Assembly (NCBI GenBank): GCA_037447655.1
Contig: JBBHKE010002887.1
Span: 186,001 to 250,000, forward strand
Source: Zygnema cylindricum
Taxonomy: Eukaryota; Streptophyta; Zygnematophyceae; Zygnematales; Zygnemataceae
Length of the DNA: 64,000 bases
Direction: 5' to 3'
The notes beneath the pieces are model-generated. The model was not told the origin of the DNA, searched no databases, and worked only from the letters and a program-made list of their open reading frames with translations. Position 1 is the stretch's first letter. Every line of letters begins with the position of its first letter. Positions 43,773 through 56,725 of the stretch are shown here, in pieces. Made by a program: the position numbers and the translations under genes.

Positions 43773-45450
43773 AGGGGAGAGGTAGATGCAATACGAAAGA
43801 TGGTGAAAGAGTGAGGGAGAGGGATAAATAGAGGGAAAAGGGAAGGAGAGAGAGAGAGATAGGTTGAGGGAGAGGAAAAAGGTTAGGGAGAGGGAAAGGG
43901 AGAGGAAAAAGGAGAGGAAGATCGAGAGGGAGAACGAGCTAGAAGGAGAAAAAAAATGGAAAGATGGAGGAGATAGGGAGAGGGAGAGGGTTAGGGAGAA
44001 TGAAATAACAAAAGAGAGGGTGAGAAAAAAAAAGTGGATGAGGGATAGGGTGAGGGAGAGGAAGAGGGAGAGGGAGAGAGAGATGGAGTGGAAGATGGAT
44101 AGGGAGTGGCTGATGGAGAGGTAGAGGGGAGAGAGTGACGGAGAGGGAGAGAGAATAGGAGATGATAGAGAGGAAATGATGGATAGGAGGAGGGTTAAAG
44201 AGAGGGATATGGAATGAAAGATTAAAAGGGAGAAAGAGATGGAGTGGGAGATGGAGAGGGAGTGGAAGTGGGGGAGGGAGAGGGAGTGTTTGAGGTAGAG
44301 GACGAGGGTTAAAGAGTGGGAGGGGAGAGACAACGGATAGGGAGAGGGAAAGAGAGAGGGACAGGTTGATGGGGGGGGAGAGTGTTAGGGAGAGAAAGGT
44401 AGAACTAAGATAGAGAGTGAGATTTTGAGGGAAAGGGAGACACTTAGGGAGAAGAAGAGGGAGAGGGAAGGGAGAGGGAAAAGGAAACAAATAAGAAGAG
44501 AGGGAGAGGGAGATGGAGAGGAAGAGGTAAAAAGAGAGGAAAAGAGAGTAGAAGGAGAGGGAGTGGGAGAGGCAAATGGAGAGGGAGAAGAGAGTTAGAG
44601 ATGGAGAGGAAGATGTTTAGAGAGAGGGAGAGGGCTAGGGAGAGGGTTATGGAGAGTGAGGCCGAGTCAAAGATGGAAAGGGAGGGGGAGTGGGATAGGA
44701 AGTGCAACAAGGAGAGGTTGAGGGAGAGGGAGATGGAGAAGGAGAGGGAGGAGAGGTACAGGTAGATTGAGTGGAAAAAGGAGAGGAAGAGGGAGCGGGA
44801 GAGCAAAGCGAGTGGGAGAGGGAGGTGGATAGGGAGAACTGTAGAGAGAGGAAATCAGAAAGAGGTATAGGGAGAGGGAAATAAAGTGGGAGATTGAGAG
44901 AGAGAGAGAGGAGAGAGATAGAGATAGAGGGGGAAGTAGAGTGAATGGGAAAGGAAGAAGGAGACGTTGAGGGAGAGGAATACGGTTAGAATGGGGGAGT
45001 TGGAGAGGGAGGAGTGGGTGAGAAAGAGGGAGCAAGAGAAGGAGAGGGAGGGGGGTTCGGAGCGGAGGGGGGATAGATAGTGTGAGAAAGGAAGAGAGAG
45101 TGAGAGAGAGGGATCAGGAGAGGAGAGAGGGAAAGGGACAAGGATAAGGAGAGGGAAAAGGATATGGAGAAGGAGAGGGAGAGGAATTGGGAGGGAGAGG
45201 AAGATGTTGTCAGAGAGGACGAGGATTAGAGAGAGGGAGATAGAGAGAGAGGAAAATTGAGCAGGAGAAGGAGATGGAGACAGAGAACGAGAAGGGGAAG
45301 GTGAGGGAGTGGGGAGAGAGAGGGGGAGACAGATGGAGTGGCAGAGGGAGAGGGAAGGTGTACGGAGCAGAGGGAGAGGGACAGGTGTACGGAGCAGGAG
45401 AGTGTTAGGGATAGGGAAAAATAGAGGGAGATCGCAAGTGAGAGGTTGAG
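43773..45450. repeat. Polypurine GA array A6
   Basis: 1.7 kb, purines on the plus strand, with many GAGGGTTAGGGAGAG interruptions. A small duplication GTGTACGGAGCAG occurs near 45357 and 45391. Confidence 0.92.
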
Positions 45451-46236
45451 AGAATTTTTTCTATATCCTCCAATCTGTGGAAGATATAATCTCAGCCAAG
45501 CTAAACCTAGACTACCTCTTTGTACAGGCAACTTCAGAATGACTGTATGGCCAATTCTTTTTTCATTCAATTTTAAAACTGAACCTTTGAGTAGGTTCTA
45601 TTCTACCCTAACAACATCCAAAATCCTTATACAAATTGGTGTGGAAATTACAAAGTAACAGGTCTGCAAAAACGACTTTTCTTCCTTATGTTACTTCTAA
45701 TTTCTAAGTGAATTTATGTACTCACAACTCTTTCACTACTCCAATCATGTGACTGAATAGTAAAGATAGTACAGTACCACTACGATCTAAACGCCGAATA
45801 GACACCTGAAATGAATATTGCCCTCCTACACACTATTTCACTAATGTGACGCCCGTCCACTCGACGTTTATGATTTTTCGTCGACGGTTGAATCTACAAA
45901 GAAGCTCATGGTCATTTGGTCCGCAATCATGTACTGTCAACATGTCTTCTGTCCTATTGTGTTGATCAGTCGGTATTTGTGTCGTTTAAAATGGGAATTC
46001 ACAGTTGCCCTCCGGTTTGTAAATGAACTGTAGAATCTGATGACGCGTGTCATGTCGTTTGTTAAACTATCAGAAGTCGCGTTAAAAAACAGAAAGTGAC
46101 CCGGGTACTTTCAGTGTAAATGGTACTTTCAATACTCGAAAACAAGTTGTTGTATACATTAAGGCCTTAGACTCCCAAAAAGTATCGAAGTCCTAAAACT
46201 CCCTCTCACTAACAGCTCTCTACACCTTCACTTTCC
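45451..46236. other. Island between arrays A6 and A7
   Basis: No gene is recognised. The right end (about 46160-46236, AAGTCCTAAAACTCCCTCTC) resembles part of the LTR of the gag-only element (AAGTCCTAAATCCCTCTCTG near 43081), so at least some is LTR-derived. Confidence 0.4.
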
Positions 46237-49200
46237 AAAAAGAGAGAGGGAGACGGTTGACAAGAGGGAAATGTGGAGGTTGAGGGAGATGGAGAGGGTT
46301 AGAGAGAAGGAGAGGGAAAAAGGGGGGAAAAGAAAGAGGGAGATGGAAAGGAAGATCAAGAGGGAGAGGGAGAGGGAGAAAAAAAGGCTTATTGCAAGAA
46401 AATGGAGACGGAGATCGAGTGAGAGAGAGAGAGGAAAAGGTAGAGGCAAAGGAAGATAGAGAGGAAGAGGTAATGCGGACAGAGGGAGAGAGTGAGGGAA
46501 AGGAAGAGGAGAGAGGGAGAGGGAGAGGGAGAGGGAGATGGAGAGGGAGCGGGAGACGGAGAGGGAGCGGAAGGGGGAGAGGGAGAGGGAGGAGTGGGAG
46601 AGGTAGTGCGCATTGGTGGAGAGAGTGGGGGAGAGGGAAAGGAGAGGGAGAGGGATTAGGAGTGAGAGAGGCTGAGGGAAAGGAAGAGGGTTAAGTAGAT
46701 GTAGATAGACAGAGAGATCGTGAGGGAGAGGTGGAGGGAGAGGGATAAGGAGAGGGAGAGGAGCACAAAGAGGGAGAAAGAGAGGTTAAGTGAGTGAGTA
46801 GAGGGAGAGGGAGAGGAAAAGGTAGTAAGAGAGAGGGGGGTAGTGAAAGAGAGGGATAGGGAAAGAAGAGAGGAAGAGGCAAAGGGATAAGGAGAGAAAT
46901 AGGGAGTGGGAGTGGGCAAGGGAGAAGGAGATGCAGTGGGTGAGGGAAAAGGAAAGGGTGAGGGAGAGAAAGACGGTTGGAGAGAGGGAGAGGGAGTGGA
47001 TTATCGAGAGGCATAAGGAGGAGGGAGAGGGAGTAATAGAGAAAAAGATATAGGGAGAGGGCATGGGAGAGGGAGAGGGAAAGATTGAGGGAGAGGGAAG
47101 GGATTAGGGAGAGGAAGACAAAGGGAGGGAGATTGAGAGCGATAAGTGAGGGAGATGGAAAAGTTGAGAGACAAGGAGAGGGTTAGGGAAAAAGAGAGGG
47201 AGATGGGCAAGGGGAGGAATAGGAAAAGGGTAGGGGAGAGGAAGTTGGAGTGGGAGAGGGAGAAAGTGAGGGAGGAAGAGGGAGAGTTAGAGAGAAAGGG
47301 AGAAATATTGCGATATAGTGGAAGAGTGAGGGACACGGAGAGGAGAGATGGAGAGGGTGAGGGAGAAAGAGAGGTAGGGAAAAAGAATTAGGGAGAGGAA
47401 GAGGAAGAGGGAGAGGTAGTGTGGGATAGGGGGGAGATTTAGGGAGAGAGAGGGGATAGAGGTAGAGGGAGAGGTTTCGGAAGAGGTTGAGGGTTAGGAA
47501 GAAGGTGATAGAGAGAGAGATCGAGAGGAAGAGATAGGGGGAGAGGTAAAGGAAGAGATAGAGGGAGAGGTAGAGGGAGAGGGAGATGGAGAGGGATAGG
47601 GACAGGGATAGGGTTAGAGAGAGGGTAAGGGAGAGGGAGAGGTATAGGTAAAATTTGTGCCACAATAGGGGGGCGAGTGAGGGAGACGAATAGGGAGAAG
47701 AGGAAAAAAGTAGGTGAGGGATAAGGTGAGGTAGAGGGAGTGGGAGAGGGAGAGAAAGAGTGAGAGGGGGACATAGAGAAGGTGACATTGAGGGAGAGGG
47801 AGAGAAAAAAGGAGAATGATAAGGAGAGGATAGAGGGAGAGTGAGAGTAATAAGAAGAGGGAGAGAGAGTGGGACAGGTTGAGAGAGAGGAAAAGGGTTA
47901 GGGAGAGGAAGATAGAGAGGGAGATTGAGAGTGAGAGGTTGAGGGATATGGAAACGTTGAGGGATATGGTTGGGGTCAGGGATAAAGAGTGGGAGAGGGG
48001 GAGATGGACAAGGAGAGGAAAGGGTGAGGGTGAGGGAGAAGGAGATGGAAATGGAGACGGAGAAGGAGAGGGAGAGTGATAGAAGGAAAGGTGGTGGGAG
48101 AGGTATAGGGAGAGGGAGAAGAGAGAGAGAAGTAGAGGGAGATGTAGAGGGAGATTTTTTTGGAGAGGGAGAATTCAAGGAAGAGACAAATGAAGTGGGA
48201 TATCGAGTGGGAGAGAGAGAGGGAGTGCGAGAGGGAGAGGAAGAGATAGAGAGGAAAGGAGAGGGAATGAGAGAGGGGAAAGGAGAGGGAGAGAGACTGG
48301 GATAGGGAGGGGGAGATTGAGAGGGATTGATAGAGGAAGAAAGAGAGGGTTAGGTAAAAGGAGATGGAGAGGAAAGTTGAGAGGGAGAGTGGAGTCAGAA
48401 GTAGAGGTAGAGGTATAGGGAGAGTGAGAGCGAGAGGTAGACGGTGAGTGAGGTAGTGTGAGAAAGGGTGGGAGAGTGTGAAAGAGAGATAGGGAGAGGT
48501 ATTGGGAATGAGAGAGGGAAAGAGAGTGGGAGTGGGAGAGGGAGAGAAAGAGACGGAGAGTATTAGGGTTAGGGTGAGAGCGAGGTAGAGGTAGAGGGAG
48601 ATCGAAATAAAGAAGTAGAGGGAGAGGTAGAAAGAGAGAAAGAATAAGAGGGAGCAGGTGAGGGAGAGGGAAAGGGAAAGGTTTTGGCAAAAGGTAAAGG
48701 AGAGGGAGATACTGAGGGAAAGCAAAAGTGAGAGGTTTAGGTAGATGGAAAGGGTTAAGGAGAAGGAGAGGGTGGAGGAGAGGGAGAGGAACAGGGAAAG
48801 GAAGAGGAGAGGGTAGGGGAGAGAGAGGTGGAGAGGAAGAGGAACAAAAACAAGGAGATTTAGCGTGAGAGGTAGAGATATAGGGAGAGGTGATGCGGGA
48901 TAAAAGGAAAGAGTGAGGGAGATGGAAAAAATAGAGGGAGAGGGAAGAGTTAGATAGCAAGGGAGAGGCTTTGGGAAAGGCAAAGGTTTAAGGAGAGGAA
49001 AATAGAGAGAGAAATCAAGAGGGCGAGGGACAAGGAGGTAAAATATGAGGGAGAGAGATATGGAGATTGAGAGGGAGAGGGAGAGGTTGAGGGAGGGGAG
49101 AGGGTTAGGTGTAATGAGACAAGGAGGTAGCTTGATAAGGATAGGTTAGCGGAGAGGGAGAGGGTTGAGGAGAGGGATGGAGGCGTTGAGGGATAGGGTG

Positions 49201-49732
49201 AGGGTTAGTGAGAGTTAGATGGACAAAAAGATGGATAGGGAGAAAGAGAGGGAGAGGAAAAGAAGAGGTAGACAAATAGGGAGATAGAGAGGGAGAGGTA
49301 GGAGTGTGAGAGAGATATGGTGAGATAGATGGAGAGAGAGAGGGAGTGGGAGAGGGAGGGGGAGAGGCATAAGTAGATGGAGAGAGTAAGGTTTAGGGAG
49401 AGGGAGAGGGTTAAGCTTAGAGAAGGAGATTGAGAGGGAGAGGAAGAGGGAGATCGAAAGGGAGAGGGATAAAGAGTGGTAAACGTGAGAAGGAGAGGAA
49501 GAGGGAAATGGAGAGGGAGAGGGGGAGAAAGAAGGGGAGAGGAAGAGGGAGAGGGAGACATAAGGGAGGGGGAGTGGTAAAGTTAGAGGAAGAGGTGGAG
49601 GGAAGAGGGGTAGGGAGAAATAGAGGAAGAGGGCAAGGGAATTGGAGAGGGAGATGGCGATGGATAGGAGAGGGGAAATGGAACGGGGATGGAGAGGGCT
49701 AGGAGGAGTGGGCGGTGGAGGGGGAGGTGAAA
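46237..49732. repeat. Polypurine GA array A7
   Basis: 3.5 kb, the longest array, purines on the plus strand. It contains recurring higher-order phrases such as GGTTAGGGAGAGGAAGATAG and GAGGTTGAGGGA. It abuts a Copia LTR fragment at 49738. Confidence 0.92.
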
Positions 49733-49737
49733 AAAAT

Positions 49738-50580
49738 GTTTTAAAACACACCAGCGGAAGCATTTACAAATGACAAAAAGACGTTCACAACAACGATTTT
49801 ATAAACACAGCTGAGCTCCCACTCCCTCTCACTCCCTCTCACTCATACAAGGCACTTGCTAAGTTTTTAACACTTACTTTACAATTTTATTGACCACTTA
49901 GTAGAAATTGTTCTCCACTAACACGCGGAAGTAAAATAAACCAAACTATAGTGCAACTATGTATCACAAGGTCCCTCAAAATATCAGATAATATCCATGT
50001 GTTTTGTCATCTTATAAAACACGTGAATTTTAATTAAGGGCATAGAACTATGCTGTCCGAAAATATATTTTTACACCCAACATTATCGCTCATCAAGGCG
50101 CTGTTTATTCAACCTCCATAGAAATGCTGGTTAGATCCGAGAACTTTACAAAATATCCACTCCACCAAAAACAAATGCAATCCCGGAAGTAACACTGTGA
50201 TTTTCCACTCGAGTGAAGAAAAAATAAACACTCATTGTACCAACTTGATGTTGAAATAATCGCTTCACCACCTCCCAATGAAACTTCTTTTGTACTTTAC
50301 AATCTCCTAAAAACTTAACATCGACAAAAATGCCCGGCCAGGTGGACACACTCAAGAACATGATGCATCCATTTACAAAACACCCACAATTTCTAGATTC
50401 TCCAATGTACTATACTGAAGTTTTGAGTTCAAAGGCGTCAAAAGCGGTTTAGCATCTCTCATTCAGAATTGCGCAAACACCTCATTACAATATTATTTAT
50501 GGCGTTATTTAATCTTTTCCCGAAGCAACACAAATCACCTCAATTCACAAAATGCATTTCACCTCTCTTATATCAGTAAC
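49738..50580 (-). pseudogene. Copia element copy 5, 3' fragment
   Basis: In minus orientation, RT-connection sequence near 50400-50480 (SKLQY-like) is followed by MFLSVSTWPGIF..VVKRLF at 50146-50361, equivalent to YLSVATQPDV..KAVKRIF in element 1. RNase H remnants follow near 49990-50090 (SSMPLIKIHVFYKMTKHM). The LTR part starts TGTTTTAAAACACACCAGCG on the plus strand. It is truncated at both sides. Confidence 0.6.
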
Positions 50581-50594
50581 CTTCATAGTTGCTT

Positions 50595-50880
50595 TCTCTC
50601 CTCCATTGCCATTAGTTTTGCCTGTCACCTCTCCGCTATGGCCTTTTGTGATATGAATGCTAAGTCAATTAGTTTTGCCTGTCACCTCTCCGCTATGGCC
50701 TTTTGTGATATGAATGCTAAGTTTGCAAACAGAATCTTTGTGATCAGGGTACTGACTGGTTTGACTTGTCTCTACCTTGTCACCTAATTGGTCAGAATTC
50801 TGACTACTCTTCTTTTTGATGCCTACTCTTCTTTTTGATGCCAGGCTCACAATTAGTGGCCTTCTAAGGCATCACTGTTG
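50595..50880 (-). repeat. Dispersed coding-like repeat, copy 1
   Basis: It is similar to 54883-55075. On the minus strand the frame NSDQLGDKVETSQ..DHKDS.CKLSI is conserved between the copies, so it is probably a piece of a retroelement protein. A 57-bp tandem duplication (units at 50611 and 50668) and a 23-bp one near 50805-50842 are specific to this copy. Confidence 0.65.
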
Positions 50881-51683
50881 ACATGAAGCAACCGGTGACC
50901 CAGAGGAAGAAGAAGAAGCACTACCAATTGCCATAAAATTCAGATTACAAAAGAGGAAACTCTCACGGAGATCACAAAAATACTTACTTCACAATGAAAC
51001 CCCAAGCAAACCTGAGACACAATAGGTCTGCAAATTTTCCACAATATAAATAGTATAACAAGAAAACCATATGCTGAGTTTCACAAGGTTTTGCCAAAAG
51101 ATCACATTGATCTTGCAATTCAAAAGTGCACAAAAAACTGTTTCGCAGTTTTCCATACAATGAATACCTTACTCTAAAATATTCTAAGTCCAACATATAC
51201 AAAGTGAACCTACAACTGATCTACGGCGTAGAAAAATTACGGTGGTCTGCCGATACACTTAAACATTAGTCAAACTAAACCCCTCCGTCTACCGTACAAG
51301 TATTTACATCAATCCTTAACCCTATCCGCCGCTAAAGTACGCAGTCAAAGTTTGTCTACTGAAATGACGGCTTCGTAAATATTTCTCTTCTAAAAATGAC
51401 GGCAAACTTCGTCCGCCGTCCGCGCATTCATTCATCACTAAAGATGAACCTCCAAGTGTAAATTTGGTCCCTCAAGTAAATCTGTACTTTGTCAACCAGC
51501 TTGACTTCCCCACTGACCGACACGTGTACATGGAGTGTACCGAATCCGTGAAATCCCTTTGGAGTTACATACCACACCAAATATTGTCCACGTCAACTCA
51601 TTCTGTACACAAAGCTGACTAAGTCTAGAATCTCTTTCTCACGCACGAGATATAGAGAAGACTAAAGGTTTCCAAAACCAACA
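50881..51683 (-). repeat. Probable 3' LTR of Copia element 2
   Basis: The right boundary is clear. On the minus strand the RNase H frame ends, a PPT-like AAAGGTTTAGGGGAG follows, and the LTR starts TGTTGGTTTTGG at 51683. The left boundary could not be fixed, because no partner LTR lies in the window. Confidence 0.45.
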
Positions 51684-51688
51684 CTCCC

Positions 51689-53640
51689 CTAAACCTTTAG
51701 ACTCTCGCAGCCACTAAGTCCACATGCCTCTCTACAAAACTTCAACTTAGGTGCAGGTAAAGGCTTAGTCATCATATCTGCTACCATCATCTCATTCGGC
51801 ATATAAGTGAGTTTTAAAATTATGTTCACCACCTTCTCTCTCACAAAATGCAACTTGATATCAATGTGTTTGCTTTTGAAGTGATGAGTTGGGTTGGATG
51901 CAATCGCAAAAGCAGCCTGGTTTTCACACCACACAGTTTGAGGCCCAGATTGCATAAAGTGAAGTTCTTGAAGGAGAGACTTTACCGAAAGTAACTCCTT
52001 GACAGCTGAGTTGGCTGCCATGTAGTCAGCTTACTTTGTAGACTGAGCTGTGACTTTTTGAAGCTTGCTGCTCCAGCAGCATGTTCCACTTCCGATCTTG
52101 AGAATGAATTCGGTAGTGGAGCGGCGGCTTGGCATGTTTTCGTAGCTCGCATCCCTCTAAGTGTGAATCTTGACCTCTTCTCCACCGAGAACAAGTCGTA
52201 GATCTCGTGTCCCTGCAAGATATCGAAACACCCTCTTTGCTGCCTCCCAATCTGATCTCCTGGTATTTTGTAAACTCTGGCTTAGAATACCAAGGCGTGT
52301 ACAGTTTATGAAGTAGATGAGACTGCCGACAATATGACGATATGGAATAGCAGCCATAGAATCTGCCTCCCCTAACTCCAAGGTGTCATCAAAAATGACT
52401 CCTCCCTCGGTCTCCATGCCTTCCACCTTTTGCTTGAATTCCATGTGAGTGGCACTTCTCAAGAATATTCCCAATCGTTTTCCATAGAGGTAGATAGATT
52501 AATCTCCTATCTCTATCCCTTTCTACCTAAATCGCGAGAATATACTTTGCCTCCCCTAAATCTTTCATCTCAAATCTCGAATTCAAGGCTGCCTTTATTT
52601 TATTAATCGCATTTAATGACTTACTCAGTAGAAGCAAATTATCTACATACACATCAATGTAAATAATCCCATCTTCCCCTTCCATAACATAGACTGAGTG
52701 ATCTGAACTAATCCTCACAAAACCGAGACCAGTTAGAAACTCATCTAGTTTCAGATTCCATTAACGTGGAGCCTTTTTCAGACCTTACAAAGATTTTAAC
52801 AGTTTAAAGTCCAGATTTTCTTTTCCGGGTCTGCATACATTTCAGGCTGCTTTATATAGATCACTTCCTCTAAATCTCCATGCAAGAAAGCTGTCTTAAC
52901 ATCCATTTGATGAAATTCCATATCCTCTATGGCTGCTAAAGACAAAAGAATTCTAACAGTTGGAAATCGGACAACCGGAGAGAAAGTCTCCTCATAGTCA
53001 ATTCCCTCCTTCTGACTATAGCCCTTTTGCAGCAAGCCTAGCCTTTTATCTTTCAATAGAATTATCCGGATTTAGCTTAACTTTGAAGAACCACTTAGAA
53101 CTGATGGCCTTTCGATCCGGCGGAAGCTCCACAAGCTCCCAAGTTTGAGCTTCCAATATCGATCGCATTTCATCATTCGCCGCGGAGATCCATTGATCCT
53201 TTTGCGGTGATGAAAAATCTTCTTGTACGGTGACTGGCTCCATTGTGGTGGCAGAAAATAGAGTATGTTCCACCGGTTCACCTCGCAGCCTGCTGCTTTG
53301 CCTTCTTCTCCTTAGAAAATCTAAGGCTGAAACTGTTGGATCCGTACGTTGCCGTCGAGGAGGAGGAGGAGGAGGAGGAGTTGGAGGAGGAGGAGGTTCT
53401 TGCTGTACAGGTTGAATGACCGGAAATACCGGAGTAGGAATAGAGGAAGGACTTGCGAAAGAGGAAAGAGGAACATTTTAAAAAATTACATATTCTTGAT
53501 TTTTTGCATTTTTCTCAAAATCTGTCATGCCAAAAACATCAAACGATTGACTTTCTTCCTTAACCTGAATATTCCTAGCAACCTCAAGAGTTTTCCTATC
53601 TAGTTTATTGGATATCCCTACTCGTTCTCTTTCCTTTTGC
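51689..53640 (-). pseudogene. Copia element 2: RT and RNase H remnant
   Basis: In order on the minus strand: a Pro-rich linker (about 53340-53480); RT start DQWISAANDEMRSILEAQTW at 53046-53281; a frameshift; [20 protein letters not shown] with [17 protein letters not shown] at 52796-53040; the catalytic motif as VYVDN instead of YVDD at about 52630-52650; MKDLGEAKYIL; then FRYLAGTRDL near 52220; frameshifts; and RNase H (WCENQAAFAIASNPTHHFKS, HIDIKLHFVRE, MTKPLP) at 51689-52021. It belongs to the same family as the copy at 62.7-64 kb and differs from element 1. The integrase expected upstream is absent. Confidence 0.82.
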
Positions 53641-53841
53641 CTTTTACTTGTTGCTTGTTCCCTTCTTTTTTTTGTTTATTTGCCGACACATTAAGATTTT
53701 TTATTTTATTTTGGAGATCGGTGGATTGACTATCACTGTTTTGTTCAACATGACTCCAGTTTGTGCTCATGAGACAACATGTAGGTGTTTGGCTACCAAT
53801 GATCTTCGATATTTGTGGGATCTCTTTCTCCTCATATCCCT

Positions 53842-55634
53842 CTATTTGGTGAGTGGAACCATACCCTTTTCGTTGATTCTCCTTGTTTCTTTTACCGTTG
53901 AATCGGTTATGGTTGACTCGATTTCGCCATTGCCTCCATCTATCTTCCCCGACTGAGGTTTGGTGGTTTCTCTGTTGTTTACTGAATTTTGATGATTTGC
54001 CTTTGCTTTGTCGTTCCAGTCATGCGTGTACCACCTTTGCTGTCTTCCATGATCGTAGATCTGACACGCATAGCAGGTTGGCATTCTGGCTGTCATTCTG
54101 ATTTTGTTGCGTACAGGACTCTGCTCTAGTCATTTCTGTCGATTGAGAATTGCGCACTTGGTCGACTTTGTGCGAAATCTATAACAACTCGACAGATTTG
54201 TTCATCACTTTGTGTGGGTTCACGCTGTTCTCAAGCATTACGAATGAGCTAGGTGTTGTTCTGAGACACCTGATCTCAAACCTTTTTGAGGTCAGATCTC
54301 CTTATTTTCTCCTCTACAGATGGGTGACCTTTAATCTAAGAATCTCGATTATTTTGTGTGTTCCACTTGGATTTGATGGCCCTTGAGTTGTTAGAGCCGT
54401 ATTTCATCTTTGCCTTTGTTATTGCAACAACATGTGCAAAGCTCAATGTGCAACTTTTATGCTCGCCCTTTTGATTCTTTCTTTGCAAGGTTAGAACTTT
54501 GATTTTGTCCTTTCTGCTCGTCTTCTTTGTAATGGGCTGGATGGCGTCCCATCCACTGATGCTTGTGACGTTGGGATGGGTAGGTTTTCCGATAGCGCTC
54601 TCACCCATCTGATTTGGCGGCTCTTTTGAAAGAAAGCGGACGCAAATATATCACATGCTCTCGGCTGATTCTCATTACTACTCTTCTTATATTGCTTCCC
54701 CGAAATGGTGAGTTCTTTTGCCCTTTTTATCAATCATCGTGGCAAACTTTCCTTTAATTTTGCATTTGTTTTCGGAAAGAGGCACACGTTCCAAAATAGG
54801 CACACGTGTGAGAGCGTGGTGCAATCTAAATTTTGGCTTGCAATGAAATTGTTAGAGATCTTTCTATTTTCAGCTTTTTCTCCTCCATTGTCAATAATTT
54901 TGTTTGTCTACTCTCCGCTATGGTCTTTTGTGATCTGAATGCTAAGTTTGCAAAGAGAATCTTTGTGATCTTAGTTCTCACTGGCTTGACTTGTCTTTAC
55001 CTTGTCACCTAATTGGTCAAAATTTTGACCACATTTTTTTTGATGCCAGGCTCACATTGGTGGCCTTCTCGGGTATCACCACCTCCAGTGGAGCCATCGG
55101 CAGATTAACTTCTCGACGACCTCCTCCCACTTCCACTCCTTCCTTTTTTAACCCTCTAATTAGGTGAAAACCGTTGTGAACTCAAGAGGTACGGATAGGA
55201 GTAGCAATGAAACCTTCGTGACAGTTGGAAGGTGGAGACCAATTATTTTGCTTTGACTTTGCTTTGACTACGTTCTTAGTGAAATGGGAAATGTTTTCTT
55301 TGAGCGACATTGCTACCTCATAGACTTTGTGAGTTAGAGATCGAAGCAGTCCGATTGTTGTTGTCATGGATGAACTCTGAAGTGTCTCCTCTGTTAACCT
55401 TTCTATTTTTAGCCCTTGGATGTCGTTTTCCAAGGCTCTCCCTTCACTCGCATCCAATTCTTGGATATAATATTTTGCTCTTGTTGTGTTGTTGCAGAAA
55501 TCCTCCGATTCTTCTCCTCTACTCTCAGCCTTCTCACCCTTCTCGGGATGGCTGTTACTTTCTTCTCTCGGAATTTCGAACTCTTTTGGGCACGTTATGG
55601 GTGGGCCCATAACGTGTCGTGCCTGGTCGGTCAT
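53842..55634 (-). pseudogene. Gag-like retroelement remnant with degenerate zinc knuckle
   Basis: On the minus strand several open pieces follow each other. 55182-55634 is acidic and coiled-coil-like (ERLTEETLQSSSMTTTIGLL). 54883-55075 is the dispersed repeat NFDQLGDKVKTSQ. 54336-54608 is Lys-rich. 53842-54096 holds TCYACQIYDHGRQQ, a C-x2-C-x4-H knuckle lacking its last Cys. Stops interrupt it throughout. The order fits a gag polyprotein, but I cannot assign the family or prove it belongs to Copia element 2. Confidence 0.4.
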
Positions 55635-56725
55635 CGGATCTAACGGGAAAAGATCCCTGTAACCACAGTTTCCGTAACCACAGACAACTTAGACTGGCCA
55701 AAGATCAAACACGCAGAGGGGCTTAGGGAGTCACAAAAAATAGAGATAGGAAAGATGTAAAGTATAGAGAGATATGTTGCAAATAGAAAAGATAGACAGA
55801 GTAGAATCTCAGGATAAGCTGTAGCTTTGATTAATGGTCTTTTTAGGACAGAATGTTACAATGTGGATTTGTTTAATAAAGCCGAAACTATTCTACTTTT
55901 TGTCTTACTCTCTATGTCAGACTTGCTCGTTAAATTGATGGATGAAGGTATTTTTCTGTCTATTGTGCTGTCTTTTCTTTGCAAACAACGAGTCTACACT
56001 AAATAAGCCACCAAAGTGTGGTCCAATCTAAACCTATTTACACATTGATTGTCCACCGGGAATTGCTGCACGTCTGTAGACAATTTTGTACTTAAAGCAT
56101 TCATTCAAACATGTAGTCGTTCGGTTCAATTCCGTACATTCCGATTTGTCGCGTCACGTCACGCTGCACTTGTCCAAATCGGCACTTTTGTTAGAATCAA
56201 TGTATTGCCAAAGACCGTCAAAAACTTACATTCTTCACCTTTTTATCATCACTTTCAAGACAGCACTGTCCGTGGAACCTGAGCTTGGATCTCCTTCACG
56301 GACTTTCTTTCTTTCTTTATTCACTTTCTTTTCTTTCTTTTTGAATTCCTTAAAAGGTTTCAGCCAGTCTTCAAGCATGTCTCTAAATATTTTATCAAAA
56401 TCGACACCGCTGCCCCCAACTCTATCCTTTCCAAAGGGATCCACAAGAAGCGATTCCTCGAACTTAGCGACGAAAAATTTCATCTCGGAAACTGAAATCT
56501 CTTTTACTCAAATCTCGGGACTCCACTTTGAGAGAAGGTGGGTCTTTTGAAGGCTCCAGTGTATGCCTCAGCCGGTAAGGAGTGCATACTTTCCTACTTC
56601 CTTCCCTTTCCTTCTCCCCCCCCTCTGCTTCTTCCTTCCCTTTCCTTCTTCCTTCCCTTTCCTAGTTGAATCACTTAGAAAAAAACACACTCTAACCTTG
56701 AGCAAATCCTTCTCCTATACATCGT
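55635..56725. other. Unassigned, one short charged frame
   Basis: A minus-strand frame at 56235-56483 encodes a Lys/Glu-rich peptide (FRDMLEDWLKPFKEFKKKEK) without a recognised domain. It could be the N-terminal part of the gag-like remnant downstream. Nothing else is supported. Confidence 0.35.
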
